From Lamellibrachia columna (lineage: Eukaryota > Annelida > Polychaeta > Sabellida > Siboglinidae): 64,000 nt of DNA. The translations under genes were made by a program, and so were the position numbers. The notes below the pieces were generated by a model. That model was not told the DNA's origin, ran no database searches, and was given only the letters and a program-made list of their open reading frames with translations. The stretch is from the NCBI GenBank assembly GCA_963662155.1, contig OY759265.1:43716227-43780226 (forward strand), written 5' to 3'. Positions 1 to 23,300 of this stretch are shown here, piece after piece; within the stretch, counting starts at the first letter, position 1, and the number at the start of each line of letters is the position of its first letter.

Positions 1-293
1 TGAAAGGTTGAAATCATCCCATCTTGTGGAAAATGCATACCACCCTTCAAATTAATACCACGTGATCCCAGTCTTCATTCCCGATTTTCAAATCCTGTAA
101 TATTGTTACCGTTCTCAAAGTAACAAAAATTACAGTTCTGATTAATTGCAATTCACAGTCGTGTGTGTGATTCAACTGAATTGACCGTCCTATTCCAGGT
201 CCGTTCGTTGTCTATAAACCATCTCATTTAGAATAGTCTGAGTGCAGTAGAAAGCCAATACTGCGTACTTGCCCACTCGTTGTTTTGTTATAG

Positions 294-12929
<12,636 letters not shown>

Positions 12930-13214
12930 ACGGTGTTGCCACCTGCAGCTAGCAAGACTGTCCTTTGTTAGCTTACCTCAGCACTATTAACAATGACGAT
13001 CACTTAGCGAATAATACTTGGACACATGATTCTTTATGCTAATTCTGCATCCGTCTCTCGTGTGTGAGCGTGTTCAGCTTAAACTATGACCAGCTCTGCA
13101 TGCGACTATCTGTAGCTGTGCATTGTTCACATCTGTAGAATGTCTGAATCTGAGCTCGTAGTTGCCCAACATTGTCTGTGTCTTTTGTCTGTTTCTCTTT
13201 TGCTTACTTTCCAC

Positions 13215-13220
13215 AATAAA
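13215..13220 (+). terminator. Polyadenylation signal AATAAA of ODC copy A
   Basis: Canonical hexamer about 285 bp after the C-terminal stop. It is conserved in copy B on the minus strand (27,889-27,894), just before the point where the two arms stop matching. Confidence 0.6.
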
Positions 13221-13424
13221 TTTTTATGTGTCTATGGTTTGTCAAGACCCTCCAAGAGAGTTAGAGTGAGAATCAGTTTTGGTGGAAAGAGAGGACTGGG
13301 GAGAAAGTAGAACAGAATTGTACGACGAGCGTGGTGGGCATACGACTAGGCATAGATCAGTCATCAAGTAGTCTTAAGCAACATAAATGATTGTCTATGT
13401 ATGTAACTGTATCATCTTTTGTCT

Positions 13425-14187
13425 GATTAAACTCATAACGAGCTTACCTGGAATCTTCTGAGTGCAGTGAGTTCTTTCTATTACCGTGGTTATCGATGTA
13501 ATCAAGCTAACCCTGAACGCAGTGGGGGGACGCTTGTGACTAGGTGACTAACGGTATAGACACTCACTTATGTAAAATCAGATTGTTTGTATACCAACAT
13601 CAGAAATACGGCTGAATTTCATAGTATGACCAATCGCAGATGTGGTTTGGCAGGACACGTATGTCCTGGCACAATGTCCACATCACTACGCTGTATGAGA
13701 CAAGCAGGCGAAACTCTAGTATGCATGATGATCTCACCTATCCGCAAGATGCCACGAAACGCCAATAAAAACATGGCAGCTATCATGTGTTGCATATAGG
13801 CATCTAATATCATATACTTGATATCTAGCACAATTTGAGTTAGAAGAGAGATCGATCGGGCGTCTGGAGTCCACGGAAACCGATATCCTTCGAACACCCA
13901 TCAAGAATTTTTAATGCAGAAATTGTCCGCAGGATCAGCTAACCCAACTACTTTCACAAGTAAAGATATTGCAGACATTGTAGATACTATTGTCGAAGAC
14001 ACACAGTGGGCTGAATACACATGCGTGATAAACCCAGCCAAGTGTTTGCGTGATATAGGAAGCGGATTTGTCCCAGGGCATCGGAAAACGAGGTGTTCTC
14101 GCAGCATATTAATACTACGACAATATGCTGCCCGTGTAGTACTAGCCAGAGAAGCTATCATCAATTCACGCTCTAATGTAGCTCCGT
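13425..14187 (-). mobile_element. Tyrosine-recombinase element remnant, copy 1 (DIRS/Ngaro/Crypton-type)
   Basis: On the minus strand, 14,164-13,901 codes for an N-terminal core-binding-like segment (STTRAAYCRSINMLREHL). After a frame break near 13,900, 13,897-13,619 reads on into a catalytic-domain segment containing FLLAFRGILRIGEI, the box around the first catalytic Arg of tyrosine recombinases. The His-x-x-Arg and Tyr boxes are not present, so the gene is truncated. Flanking sequence 13,470-13,620 (including cgctgaatttc-like and ggggacgcttgtgactagg) is repeated at 58,440-58,620, showing a dispersed element. It abuts the Maverick integrase at 14,188. Confidence 0.7.
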
Positions 14188-14189
14188 CA

Positions 14190-14504
14190 TAGGTAAGTGC
14201 GAAGAATCAAGAAGAAGTGTGGCAGCGCCTGTACGGTCACGATGGTAAGGGCATGCCCAAGTTCCGTGTGTCGAATCGCGTGCGCATCAGCAAGGTTAAG
14301 AGACTGTTCGAAAAAGGCTACATGGCAAATTGGAGCGAAGAGATATTCACCATACACGAGGTTCATCCCTCCGATCCGCCCGTAAACCGATTGATCGACG
14401 ATCTCGGTGAAGTGCTGGACGGAACCTTCTACCAACCGGATCTGCAGAAGGTGTCGGTACCCGCCGATAAAGTGTACCGCGTGGAATCAGTACTGCAGCA
14501 CTGA
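14190..14504 (+). pseudogene. Maverick/Polinton integrase, C-terminal fragment
   Basis: The plus-strand frame ends at 14,504. It carries the post-catalytic region of retroviral-like integrases found in Mavericks: KFRVSNRVRISKVKR, then FEKGYMANWSEEIFTIHEV and a terminal GTFYQPDLQKV...YRVESVL. This chromodomain-like tail binds DNA after the RNase H core. The core (DDE) is absent: the frame starts abruptly at the join with the tyrosine-recombinase remnant. It lies directly upstream of the other Maverick genes in the same orientation. Confidence 0.85.
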
Positions 14505-14620
14505 GAGAGGCTTTTGTGAAATGGTAAGGCTACCCCTCCAAATTCAACAGCTGGATCGGTGCCAAGGCCCTCGTCCACTATAAAGACTAGCCGCGCTTCT
14601 GTCGTCGCTTCATTCGAACG

Positions 14621-14866
14621 ATGACAGACCAGTCGACAACAAAGGCCTTCACCACCACCACCGTAGAAGAAGAGGAGCAAGAGAACGTAGTAGCAGAAGA
14701 CAGTACTGACGCTCAAAGCAACAACGACAACACTCCTTGGCATGTTTTCGGTACCGTGTGTCCCAAAGAGGAGATCGTCTTTCTGTGTCAAGTCATCGTA
14801 TTGTACATGGTCTTCTTGATTAGCATTTACAACCTGACGACCGCTCACGACAACTTTAATCTGTAG
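14621..14866 (+). pseudogene. Maverick small acidic single-pass membrane protein
   Basis: 81 codons: an acidic, Thr-rich N-terminus (residues 1-40) followed by a hydrophobic segment (IVFLCQVIVLYMVFLISIYN, about residues 51-70). Mavericks commonly carry a small membrane protein gene just upstream of the capsid gene, which fits the spacing here (capsid start at 14,925). The in-frame TAG at 14,864-14,866 is followed by about 45 bp that stays open in the same frame, so the present end may be premature. Function unknown. Confidence 0.6.
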
Positions 14867-14924
14867 ACGGCCTTGTTGAGTAGTTCGTTGGGTTACCTGC
14901 TGCCCAATCCTAATTTGAGACACC

Positions 14925-16494
14925 ATGGCGAGTGATTTCTACTTGACGTTGTCTAGCAACGCTTCCATGATGATGCACCCCGATACCGCCTTGGCCCATT
15001 ACATCACGGACTTGCGTCAACGTATCTCACTGTCTGGCGAGTGGGAATACGGGCTGGCAGAGACACAGTACCCGCACACTTGGTACAACGTTACAGAGGG
15101 AGATACCTGATTCTTTCTCAGTGGTACACATCATGTGGTTCTTATCCCGAATGCGAGGCTAGCCGCTGGGTATTACAAAGGTGCTGTAACATTGATGGAC
15201 CAAGAGCGCAGACGTTCGAAGGAGTCAAGAGCGAGCTGGATCTCTTTACCGTACCCCCACTCAGAACAGCATCGTCGACAGCCATATAGTGGAGCATCAG
15301 CCCATGGCCTCTCTCGACTTAGGTGGACCGACAGAATTCTTGATACCCGCATCGGGAGACGATTACCTGGATCTCGCCAACACGATGCTACACGTACAGG
15401 CGTAGGTGTCCCGAGCCGATGGGGCCGATCTCGACTTGGCCGATCCCGTGGGCCCGTTGAATAACTGGCTGCGTTCGCTGTTCAGTCAAGTCGACGTCGA
15501 CGGTACGCTCGTGACTCCGTCGACCAATACGCATGCGTATCGTGCCTACATAGAGATGCTGCTGAGCTACGGCCCCAATGCCTAGGCCACGCAAATGACT
15601 AGTCAGCTGTGGCACAAGGACACGGCCACTCACGTGGATGCCGTCGATATATGTGACAGGGTCGCGGCTTATTCAGGGTTCGTGGCTCGACGAGCGAACA
15701 TCGTACGGAGTCAAGTCGTCGACATGATATGTCGTCTCCACGTGGATCTATTACTGCATCATAAATTCTTGATCAACGGTGTCGATGTCAAGATTCGATT
15801 GGTGCGCAGTATAAGTTCGCGCTCATGGCCGGCGATTATAGGATCAACATCATCAATGCCACCTTGCTTGCAAAGAAGGCCACACTGAATCCGTCCGTGC
15901 AGATGGCGCACATCAAGACACTGGATAAGAGCACGGTCAAGTATCCGATGCGGTCCGTCGACTGCAAGGTGTACTCTATTGTCGCGGGCACCCGATCGAA
16001 CTCGCCCGAGAACCTGTTAGTCGGCACCCCGCCGAAACGTCTGGTGCTGTGCTACATCAATAACGATGCGTACAGCGGTTCGTACGCCAAGAATCCGTTT
16101 CGCGCCAAGAACAACGCCATCAACTTCTTCGCCGTGTACGTGGACGGGCGACGGGCAACAGATATCCTCCAAACCTTTCCAACCGAATTTCGACGACAAC
16201 CTCTTCACCAGGAGCTACATGAACATGTTCTCCTCGACCGGTAAGGTGTGGCAGGTCGAGGGGAACGGACTGTCTCGAAGCGACTTCCGGCACAGCTACA
16301 CCTTCTTCGATTTTAACCTGACCCCCGGCGAATGCGATGGCGTCTGCTTCCATCTGGTACAAAAGGGCAATCTGGTACAAAAGCGCCTCGAGATGCAGTT
16401 CCGTGACGCGCTGCCGACCACTGTGAACGTCATCGCCTACACCGAGTTTGAGTCCGTGCTGGAAATACAAAAGAGCCGTATCTACGACTACTGA
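14925..16494 (+). pseudogene. Maverick/Polinton capsid-type protein (F54H12.2-like family), frameshifted
   Basis: This begins with MASDFYLTLSSNASMMMHPD and ends in IYDY and a stop at 16,492-16,494. It belongs to the transposon-derived family annotated in many invertebrates as F54H12.2-like, interpreted in Mavericks as a jelly-roll capsid protein. Recognisable stretches lie in different frames: 14,925-15,107 (GEWEYGLAETQYPHTWYNV), 15,300-15,585 (GPLNNWLRSLFSQVDVDG), 15,595-15,800, 15,825-16,244 and 16,066-16,494. At least three frame changes and in-frame stops (for example near 15,110, 15,405 and 15,584) make it non-functional as read. It is flanked by the membrane protein upstream and the protease downstream. 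Confidence 0.8.
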
Positions 16495-16499
16495 GACGG

Positions 16500-16770
16500 A
16501 CACTCTGCAGATCGCCAGACTACTAGCGATGGACCCGCGCACCAGATCCATCTTTCGCGGCGTCTTACCCAAAGACGGACTCCCTACGACGATAGACTCT
16601 TTGCCGGTCGCCTTCCTGTGCAACACTGACGACGGCGAACATTGGATATCGCTGCACCTGGATGCTGATTGATGCGGCGATTACTTCTGCTCGTACGGTC
16701 TACCGCTCGTACGGTATACCGCTCGTACGGTCTACCGCCAAGACAAGTTCCGCACCTTTATGTAAGAACA
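16500..16770 (+). pseudogene. Maverick adenain-like cysteine protease, N-terminal fragment
   Basis: The frame from about 16,500 reads LAMDPRTRSIFRGVLPKDGL, then VAFLCNTDDGEHWISLHLD. The EHWISLHLD segment matches the catalytic-His region of the adenoviral-protease-like enzymes of Mavericks. A TGA follows, and the same frame then gives a GDYFCSYG-like continuation. The downstream Cys half is missing. A short triplication (cgctcgtacggtctaccg, 16,688-16,740) lies at the broken end. Confidence 0.65.
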
Positions 16771-17298
16771 TTGTTCCGACTGGACTCATAATATCAAGAG
16801 ACTTCAGAGTCCTCTGTCTAACGTCTGTGGACAATATTGTGTAGCTTACATATTGTTTCGTTGTAGCGGCTTTTCGATGATAATTTTTGTTAACATATTG
16901 ATTGGCCTAAACAGCTGAGACAGGGTTGACTATATGTATTTATAGTACTGGTCTGAACAAGCAATGGCGGGCCCATGTTCAGCGGGGACCATAAGTCCGG
17001 TGTGAGAGTATGGGGGCATAATATCGCTCAGAGACCATGAGTTCCCCCGTCGGTTGTGTACTACACGAGGAACAACAACAGCGCTCCCTAGCGACTAAAG
17101 GACTGGTCAAGGAGTGGTCAAGGATTATTGTAATAGGGTCAGAGATCAACCTCATACGTAAGGAGCGACGGCGGCGGCGGGGGACCAAATCAGCGTTCAT
17201 TTCAATGAACAGGGATCAAAGGACCTGATGTGGAAAAAAGTTAAACGAACACAATACGGTATCGTACGAGTGCACACGTATTTTTATTATATAAACAT
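16771..17298. other. No gene recognised
   Basis: Unique-looking AT-rich DNA with a short purine-rich stretch (gacggcggcggcgg near 17,168). Nothing coding was supported. Confidence 0.5.
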
Positions 17299-17695
17299 TT
17301 AACATATCATAAAATATCAATGTTAAAAGTAATTAAAAAAGCTAAATATCATACAATACAGTAATCATATGTGTAATATTTTAAAATTAAATGTCCAACT
17401 TTTTGTGTATACAGGCACTGAATAGATACAAGACCATTAGACCGAGAAGAACCATCATCTTTGTACACTGGTCGAGTGTGCATTCACGTGGTGGCAGTCT
17501 AACATATCATAAAATATATATTTTAAAAGTAATTAAAAAAGTTTTTCAAAAGTTAATTATCATACAATACAGTAATCATATATGTATTTTTTTTAATTAA
17601 AAGTCAAACATTTTTGTGTATACAGGCACTGAATAGATACAAGACCACCAAACTGAGAAGAGCTGTGACCAGCCTGCCTTGCTGTTTCTCACCAT
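17299..17695. repeat. About 205-bp diverged tandem duplication
   Basis: Block 17,299-17,501 (aacatatcataaaatat ... gcactgaatagatacaagacc) recurs at 17,502-17,695 with substitutions and small indels. Confidence 0.8.
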
Positions 17696-17870
17696 ATCAG
17701 GACACATTTCTATATTTCATGACTGTGTCTTCAGTCTGCCTTGCTGTTTCTCAAAATCTCAGCATACATATCTGTATTTTGTGAATCTGCCTCCAGCCTG
17801 CCTTGTTGTTTCTCACCATCTAAACATGCAATTGTGTACTTTATGACACTCTCTAGCCTGCATTCTAATT
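17670..17870. repeat. Left flank of an inverted structure: about 70-bp tandem units (cctgccttgctgtttctca)
   Basis: Three units containing ctgccttgctgtttctcac and a tail like catacatttctgtattttgt. The reverse complement of the same unit occurs at 19,110-19,290, so the central repeat block is flanked by inverted copies. Confidence 0.75.
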
Positions 17871-17929
17871 CCCCACATCTAAGCCCAATACGTAGTCATA
17901 ACACAACAACTCCAGTACACAGTTAAACT

Positions 17930-19095
17930 ACATAGTTACTGAATACATGGCCACCACTCCCTAAGTACACATCTATAATGTATATGTGTACTGAGGGTGT
18001 AGTTGCTATGTATTCTGACTGTGTACTGGGAGTGTAGTAACTATGGTGGTGATGTTGGTGTAGTAATGGTGGTAGTGTTGGTGGTGGTGTTGATGGTCAC
18101 GGTTGCATAATGAGGTATATATACATCTATGCTACTGATTTTTGGCCCCTCTGACTAGATGACCACCCCTTAAAAAGAACTTTGACCCCTGCTATGTGAC
18201 CATTGCTAGATGATGGGTTCAGTTAGGAGTATTGTGAGAAATACAGTTAGGAATATTGTGAGAATTACAGTTCGGGTTACATTTAAGGGTACAGTGAGAT
18301 ATACAATTAAGAGGGAGTGCAGTTACTATGTAATCTAGCAAAGTACCGTGGGAACAGTGACTATGTATTCTAGCTGTGTGCTTTTGGTACTGTGACTATG
18401 TATTCTAGTTGTGTATTGAAGGTGTAGTGACCATGTATTCTAGATTTGTATTGAGATCTATACTGAGAGTGTAGTGACTATGTATTCTAGATGAGTACTG
18501 AGGGTATAGTGGCCATATATTCTAGCAGTAACTATATATTCTAACTGTGTTCTGCAGTTGTAGTGACTATGTATTACAGTTACATACTGGAGATGCAGTC
18601 ATTATGTATTCTGGCTGTGCACTGAGGGTGTAATGACTATGCATTCTAGATGTGTACTGGGAATGTAGTTACTATGTATTCCAGCAATGTACCATGGGTA
18701 CAGTGACTATGTGCTGTGCGTACAGTGACTATGTATTCAAGTTGTTTATTGAAAGTGTAGTGACCATGTATTCTAGCTGTTTATTGAGCTTTGTACTGAG
18801 AGTGTAGTGACTATGTATCCTAGATGGGGACTGGGGGTATAGTTGCCATGTATTCTAGCAGTAACTATGTAGCCTGTGCACTGTATTTGTAGTGACTATG
18901 TATTACAGTACTGGAGATGCAGTGATTATTGTGCATTCTAGCTGTGTACTAATATGTGTACTGAGAGTAGTACACTCACAGTGTAGTGAATATATATTCT
19001 AGATGTGTATTGAGGGTGTAGTGGCCATGTATTATATCAGTCACCATGTATTCTAACTGTGTACTGGAGTTGTAGTGACTATGTATTATAGCTAT
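17930..19095. repeat. Degenerate minisatellite, about 35-bp unit (gtagtgactatgtattctag)
   Basis: Roughly 30 imperfect units with the core tagtgactatgtattctagc and tgtgtactgagggtg. It includes a patch of ttaggaatattgtgagaatt-type units at 18,215-18,310 that recurs at 19,320-19,470. Confidence 0.85.
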
Positions 19096-19109
19096 ATACT
19101 GGGCCGTGA

Positions 19110-19290
19110 TGGGGGAATTAGAAGGCAGGCTGGAGACAGTGTCAAAAAGTATAAAATGCATGCTTAGATAGTGAGAAACAGCAAGGCCGCCTGGAGACAG
19201 AGTCATAAAGTGCAGAAATGTATGCTAAGATGGTAAGAAACAGCAAGGCAGGCTGGAGACAGAGTCATAAATTATACAAATGTAGGTATG
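19110..19290. repeat. Right flank of the inverted structure: about 70-bp units in inverse orientation
   Basis: Units with ggcaggctggagacagagtc and agaaacagcaaggc are the reverse complement of the units at 17,670-17,870. Confidence 0.75.
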
Positions 19291-19470
19291 ATGAGAATTA
19301 GAGCTAGGGGTACATTAGGGATGTGATGAGACTTACAGTTTAAGGAACTATTAGAGGTATGGTGATAATTACAGTTAAAGGTATGTTGAGAATTGCAGTT
19401 ACGGATATGGTGAGAATTAATGGTAAGTGTATAGTTAGGTGTTTGGTGATAATTACAGTTAAGGGTAGAG
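19290..19470. repeat. About 30-bp degenerate tandem repeat (gagaattacagttaaggg)
   Basis: About six imperfect units of the type ggtgagaattacagttaagg. Open frames over it are repeat artefacts. Confidence 0.75.
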
Positions 19471-19781
19471 TAACCCACTCATATTTATACCCGTTCTGTG
19501 CTGTTCTCCACCACTAACAGGGCTGCCTACCGACGCTGTCTCCGCTCGAAAATGTCTCGAAATGTCCGTGTAGAACGGATGACTTCTAACCGCCAGTAAT
19601 TTTTAATAATGCAGTCATCGCCTTATCATTTAAAATTAACAATATTATCAGTATTTTCACTTTATTGTAGTGTATATTCACTTACCTTTTAGATTTAGCG
19701 TCATTGATAGGTTGCTTTGTAATGTTATACTAATAAAGACATGATGAATACACTGCTTACATATACGTCTTGTGAGCAACT

Positions 19782-20105
19782 TTAACACATAGCGTACTTG
19801 TAAAAACTACACCGCTTGCTTGCTGCAGGTCGCTGGGTCAATCCGATCAGCGGTCTGGCATGAACGCGTGGCCTAGTCATAAAACGTACGTCTACTGTTA
19901 AAAACAGATTGTGCACGAGGCAGACAACGGACGTGTTCCAGTATTGACTCTTTTTGTCGAACAACTTCGTCACTCTGTCATCCCCCGCCGCCATCAGGTC
20001 GTCGACGATCACCAAGTTCCTCGTTTTTGCATTGGACGGCGCCCAGTCGGGTAACCTTTCTACAAACTCCACGTTCCGGGTCGTCTGCATCAGCGTCGCG
20101 TACAT
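19782..20105 (-). pseudogene. Maverick/Polinton packaging-ATPase fragment (A32/FtsK-HerA type)
   Basis: The minus-strand frame includes RNVEFVERLPDW, then TRNLVIVDDLMAAGDDRVTK and VVCLVHNLF. LVIVDDLM is the hydrophobic Walker B strand with its acidic pair, and the D..VTKLF.K.SQ..N.SVV.L.QNLF layout is that of the genome-packaging ATPases of Mavericks and related DNA viruses. The Walker A half is not found upstream and the C-terminus drifts into unrelated residues, so only the middle remains. It is 3 kb from, and on the opposite strand to, the capsid cassette. Confidence 0.8.
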
Positions 20106-20264
20106 CGGTTATCATTCACCGTAACACCAAAATACAGCGATGACGAATGAGACTGTACTAGTGAAACACGTCGCATTGTTGTAGCGGTGGCTGTTTCTGA
20201 CCTAAAACAAAAAATAACAACGTGTCCGTTGCGAATTCAAAACGGCCATGTACCGGGAGTTGCA

Positions 20265-20865
<601 letters not shown>

Positions 20866-20869
20866 CGAG

Positions 20870-22530
20870 GTATCTTCCTGTAATAACTCAGCCATGACTG
20901 ACGTTGAACGTTGAAACAGAAAACGTGCTCATTAATTGAACTGAAGCACTTGTCCCTACAACAACAATTACAAAAACACATTTTGCTCGACACTCTTCAA
21001 TTGTCTGCTGACGTCACGGCACTTTTACACGGCTTACTCGAAAACAAAAAGAAGGCGATATCAAACTTCGCAAACAACAACATTTGAACCATTATCATAT
21101 CAGCACAAGTTGCGACGTTAAATGCCAACAAAATGGCCTGGGTCTGGGTATGGACGCTTTCCGGATACAGGGAGCCGGGTCAGATGCGCTGGATTTAGGC
21201 CAGGGCAGGGACGACCATAACCTGGACTACATACCTCGATGAGGCCTGCTATCCTAAAAGCTGAAAGGCAACTCTCAAAGCGAGCTAAGTGAGCTACACC
21301 CTGAATCTGCCATTGACAACTCTCCAACGTCATATTAGTAAATGTATTGCCATTTGCCACAAGAAAACTGGACAATCTTCACATTAATGTAACTATACAC
21401 AACGTATTTGCTTATGTGCAACCGCCACTATTCTCCCATAACTAAATATATTATTATGCCTACATTTCAAACCCAGCGTAAACCATTGAAAAATCACATA
21501 TAAGTGGGGAAATATATGCAACAACATTGTGATATATGAATCGCATTGATTCTTTCCTGGGGGCTTATTCTTTGGCTCCTTTAGTGCAAACGGATACATT
21601 TCTACGCTGGATTTGATTGCTTTCTTTGTTGAACTAGAGCAAACATTGCAGTTAATGTTATATTAAGCTTACGAGAGAAGCGCGAAAAATACTATCAACT
21701 GCCGAGATGAAGAATTCTGTACTAAAACAAAATGGCGTCCGGTGTCACGGGCCCAGAGTAGTCCGGTGTAACGGGCCCAGAGTAGTCCCATGCCGAAAGT
21801 CTGCGGAAGTATGCCTTTTGTGTATTGCATATGAGCGCAGTAAGCGCCTAGCTTCCAGGGCCCAGAGTAGTCCCCATGCCATGAGCCAGTATTTTTAAGA
21901 CAGCTTGCGTTAATAGTATATTTAAGTTTACGATTGTAAGTGTTAGTATACATAACATAAATTGCATAACTTTTGTAATTATTTACAAAGAATTTTTTTT
22001 TTTTTTTGAGCACGTTGTTTTCAGAGCGTTGTATAGGGCTAACGGCTGTGTCACGCAGAGGCGCAGTCTTCAGCGCTTTTTATGCGCACAGCCGGTGTCT
22101 CCGCCCGATTTATATGATAAACATTTGTAATAATATAGTTAGGGAAATTATTCATGCTGTCAAGATTAACATATCTAAAACTTTATTGCTGCCATTATTA
22201 ACAGTTCCAATAATATTACTAAATTATATATGAAATGCAAAATGGGAAGATCGACGAACCTAGTATAGACAGCTCCATTGAGGGTGAAGCCAAGCTAGTC
22301 ACAGCGAATGCAATCAAGCGTGTTCCGGCAAGTGTAGTCAAACGTAGAACGTGTCCATGCGAGTGCAGTCAAGCGTAGAGCGTGGTCGATGGATGAATCA
22401 CAAGAGGCTTGAGCACGTCTTGTTTGCCGGCGATCGTCGCCCAGTTCGGACAACGAATAGTTTTCAAAGAGGTAATCGGTGTATTGATGTTCACCGAGGC
22501 ATAATCGACGACGTAATAAATAGGTCAAGT
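20870..22530. other. No gene recognised
   Basis: It contains a short repeat gggcccagagtagtcc (three copies, 21,747-21,875) and a poly-T run at 21,993-22,007. Short open frames show no recognisable family. Confidence 0.5.
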
Positions 22531-23300
22531 CATTAGATATATGGTCGCTAGACGCACTTCTTCGGTTAAACATAGGGCAAAGTATTGCATTTGTGCTCAC
22601 CAGGGGCGCTGCTTGGAAGGAACATAAGTGTTTCTAGGAGGAGATTCTTAGTAAAAATACAGGTCAAGTTATTGTGTTTGTGCTCACTAGGAAGTAGTTG
22701 TTGGGAGAAATATAGGTTATTACATATGTGGTCGCTAGAGGGCGTTTTGTGTGTGAATAAAGGTCAAAGTATTGTTATTACATATTTGGTTGCAAGGAAG
22801 TGATTTTGTGGCTGACTACTGGCGGCAGTATTGCATTTGGGCTCACTAGAAAGCAGTTGTTTGGGATAAATATAAGTCACGTTATTACACATTTGGTCGA
22901 TACAGGTGCTTCCTGGACGGAATGTAAGCCAAGGGACGCTGTTTCTTTTTGCAAAGTCATTCGTCTCAGGGTAGCAATTTTGCGTGATGGCTTCTCTGCA
23001 AACCATTATCTCAGCACGTCTAAGTTATGCTTTCATGAAAAAACGCCACTTACGTTTCCCCCAGATGTCGCCATGTTTATGTTTAATAATTATAATAATA
23101 ATATATAATTCGATAATTCTTGGACATAGTCTCACAAATTGCCACTGGCCATGCACTGGCAAAATTATACACATCGATTAGAGCAAAAATGTTTTATTTA
23201 ACAAATGGTGTGATGTTTTTGTGTGATGGCGTCTCAGCAGTTTTTTACGCGTTCATAAAAATAGGCCACATACGTTTCTCCTAGATGCCGTTGCTTTAGG
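22530..23300. repeat. Degenerate repeat block (tttgtgctcactagg units)
   Basis: Units of roughly 90 bp with gtcaagttattgtgtttgtg and gctcactaggaagcagttgt recur four to five times to about 22,920. A second pair, gcgtgatggcttctctgc and gtgtgatggcgtctcagc, follows at 22,980-23,280. Confidence 0.6.
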
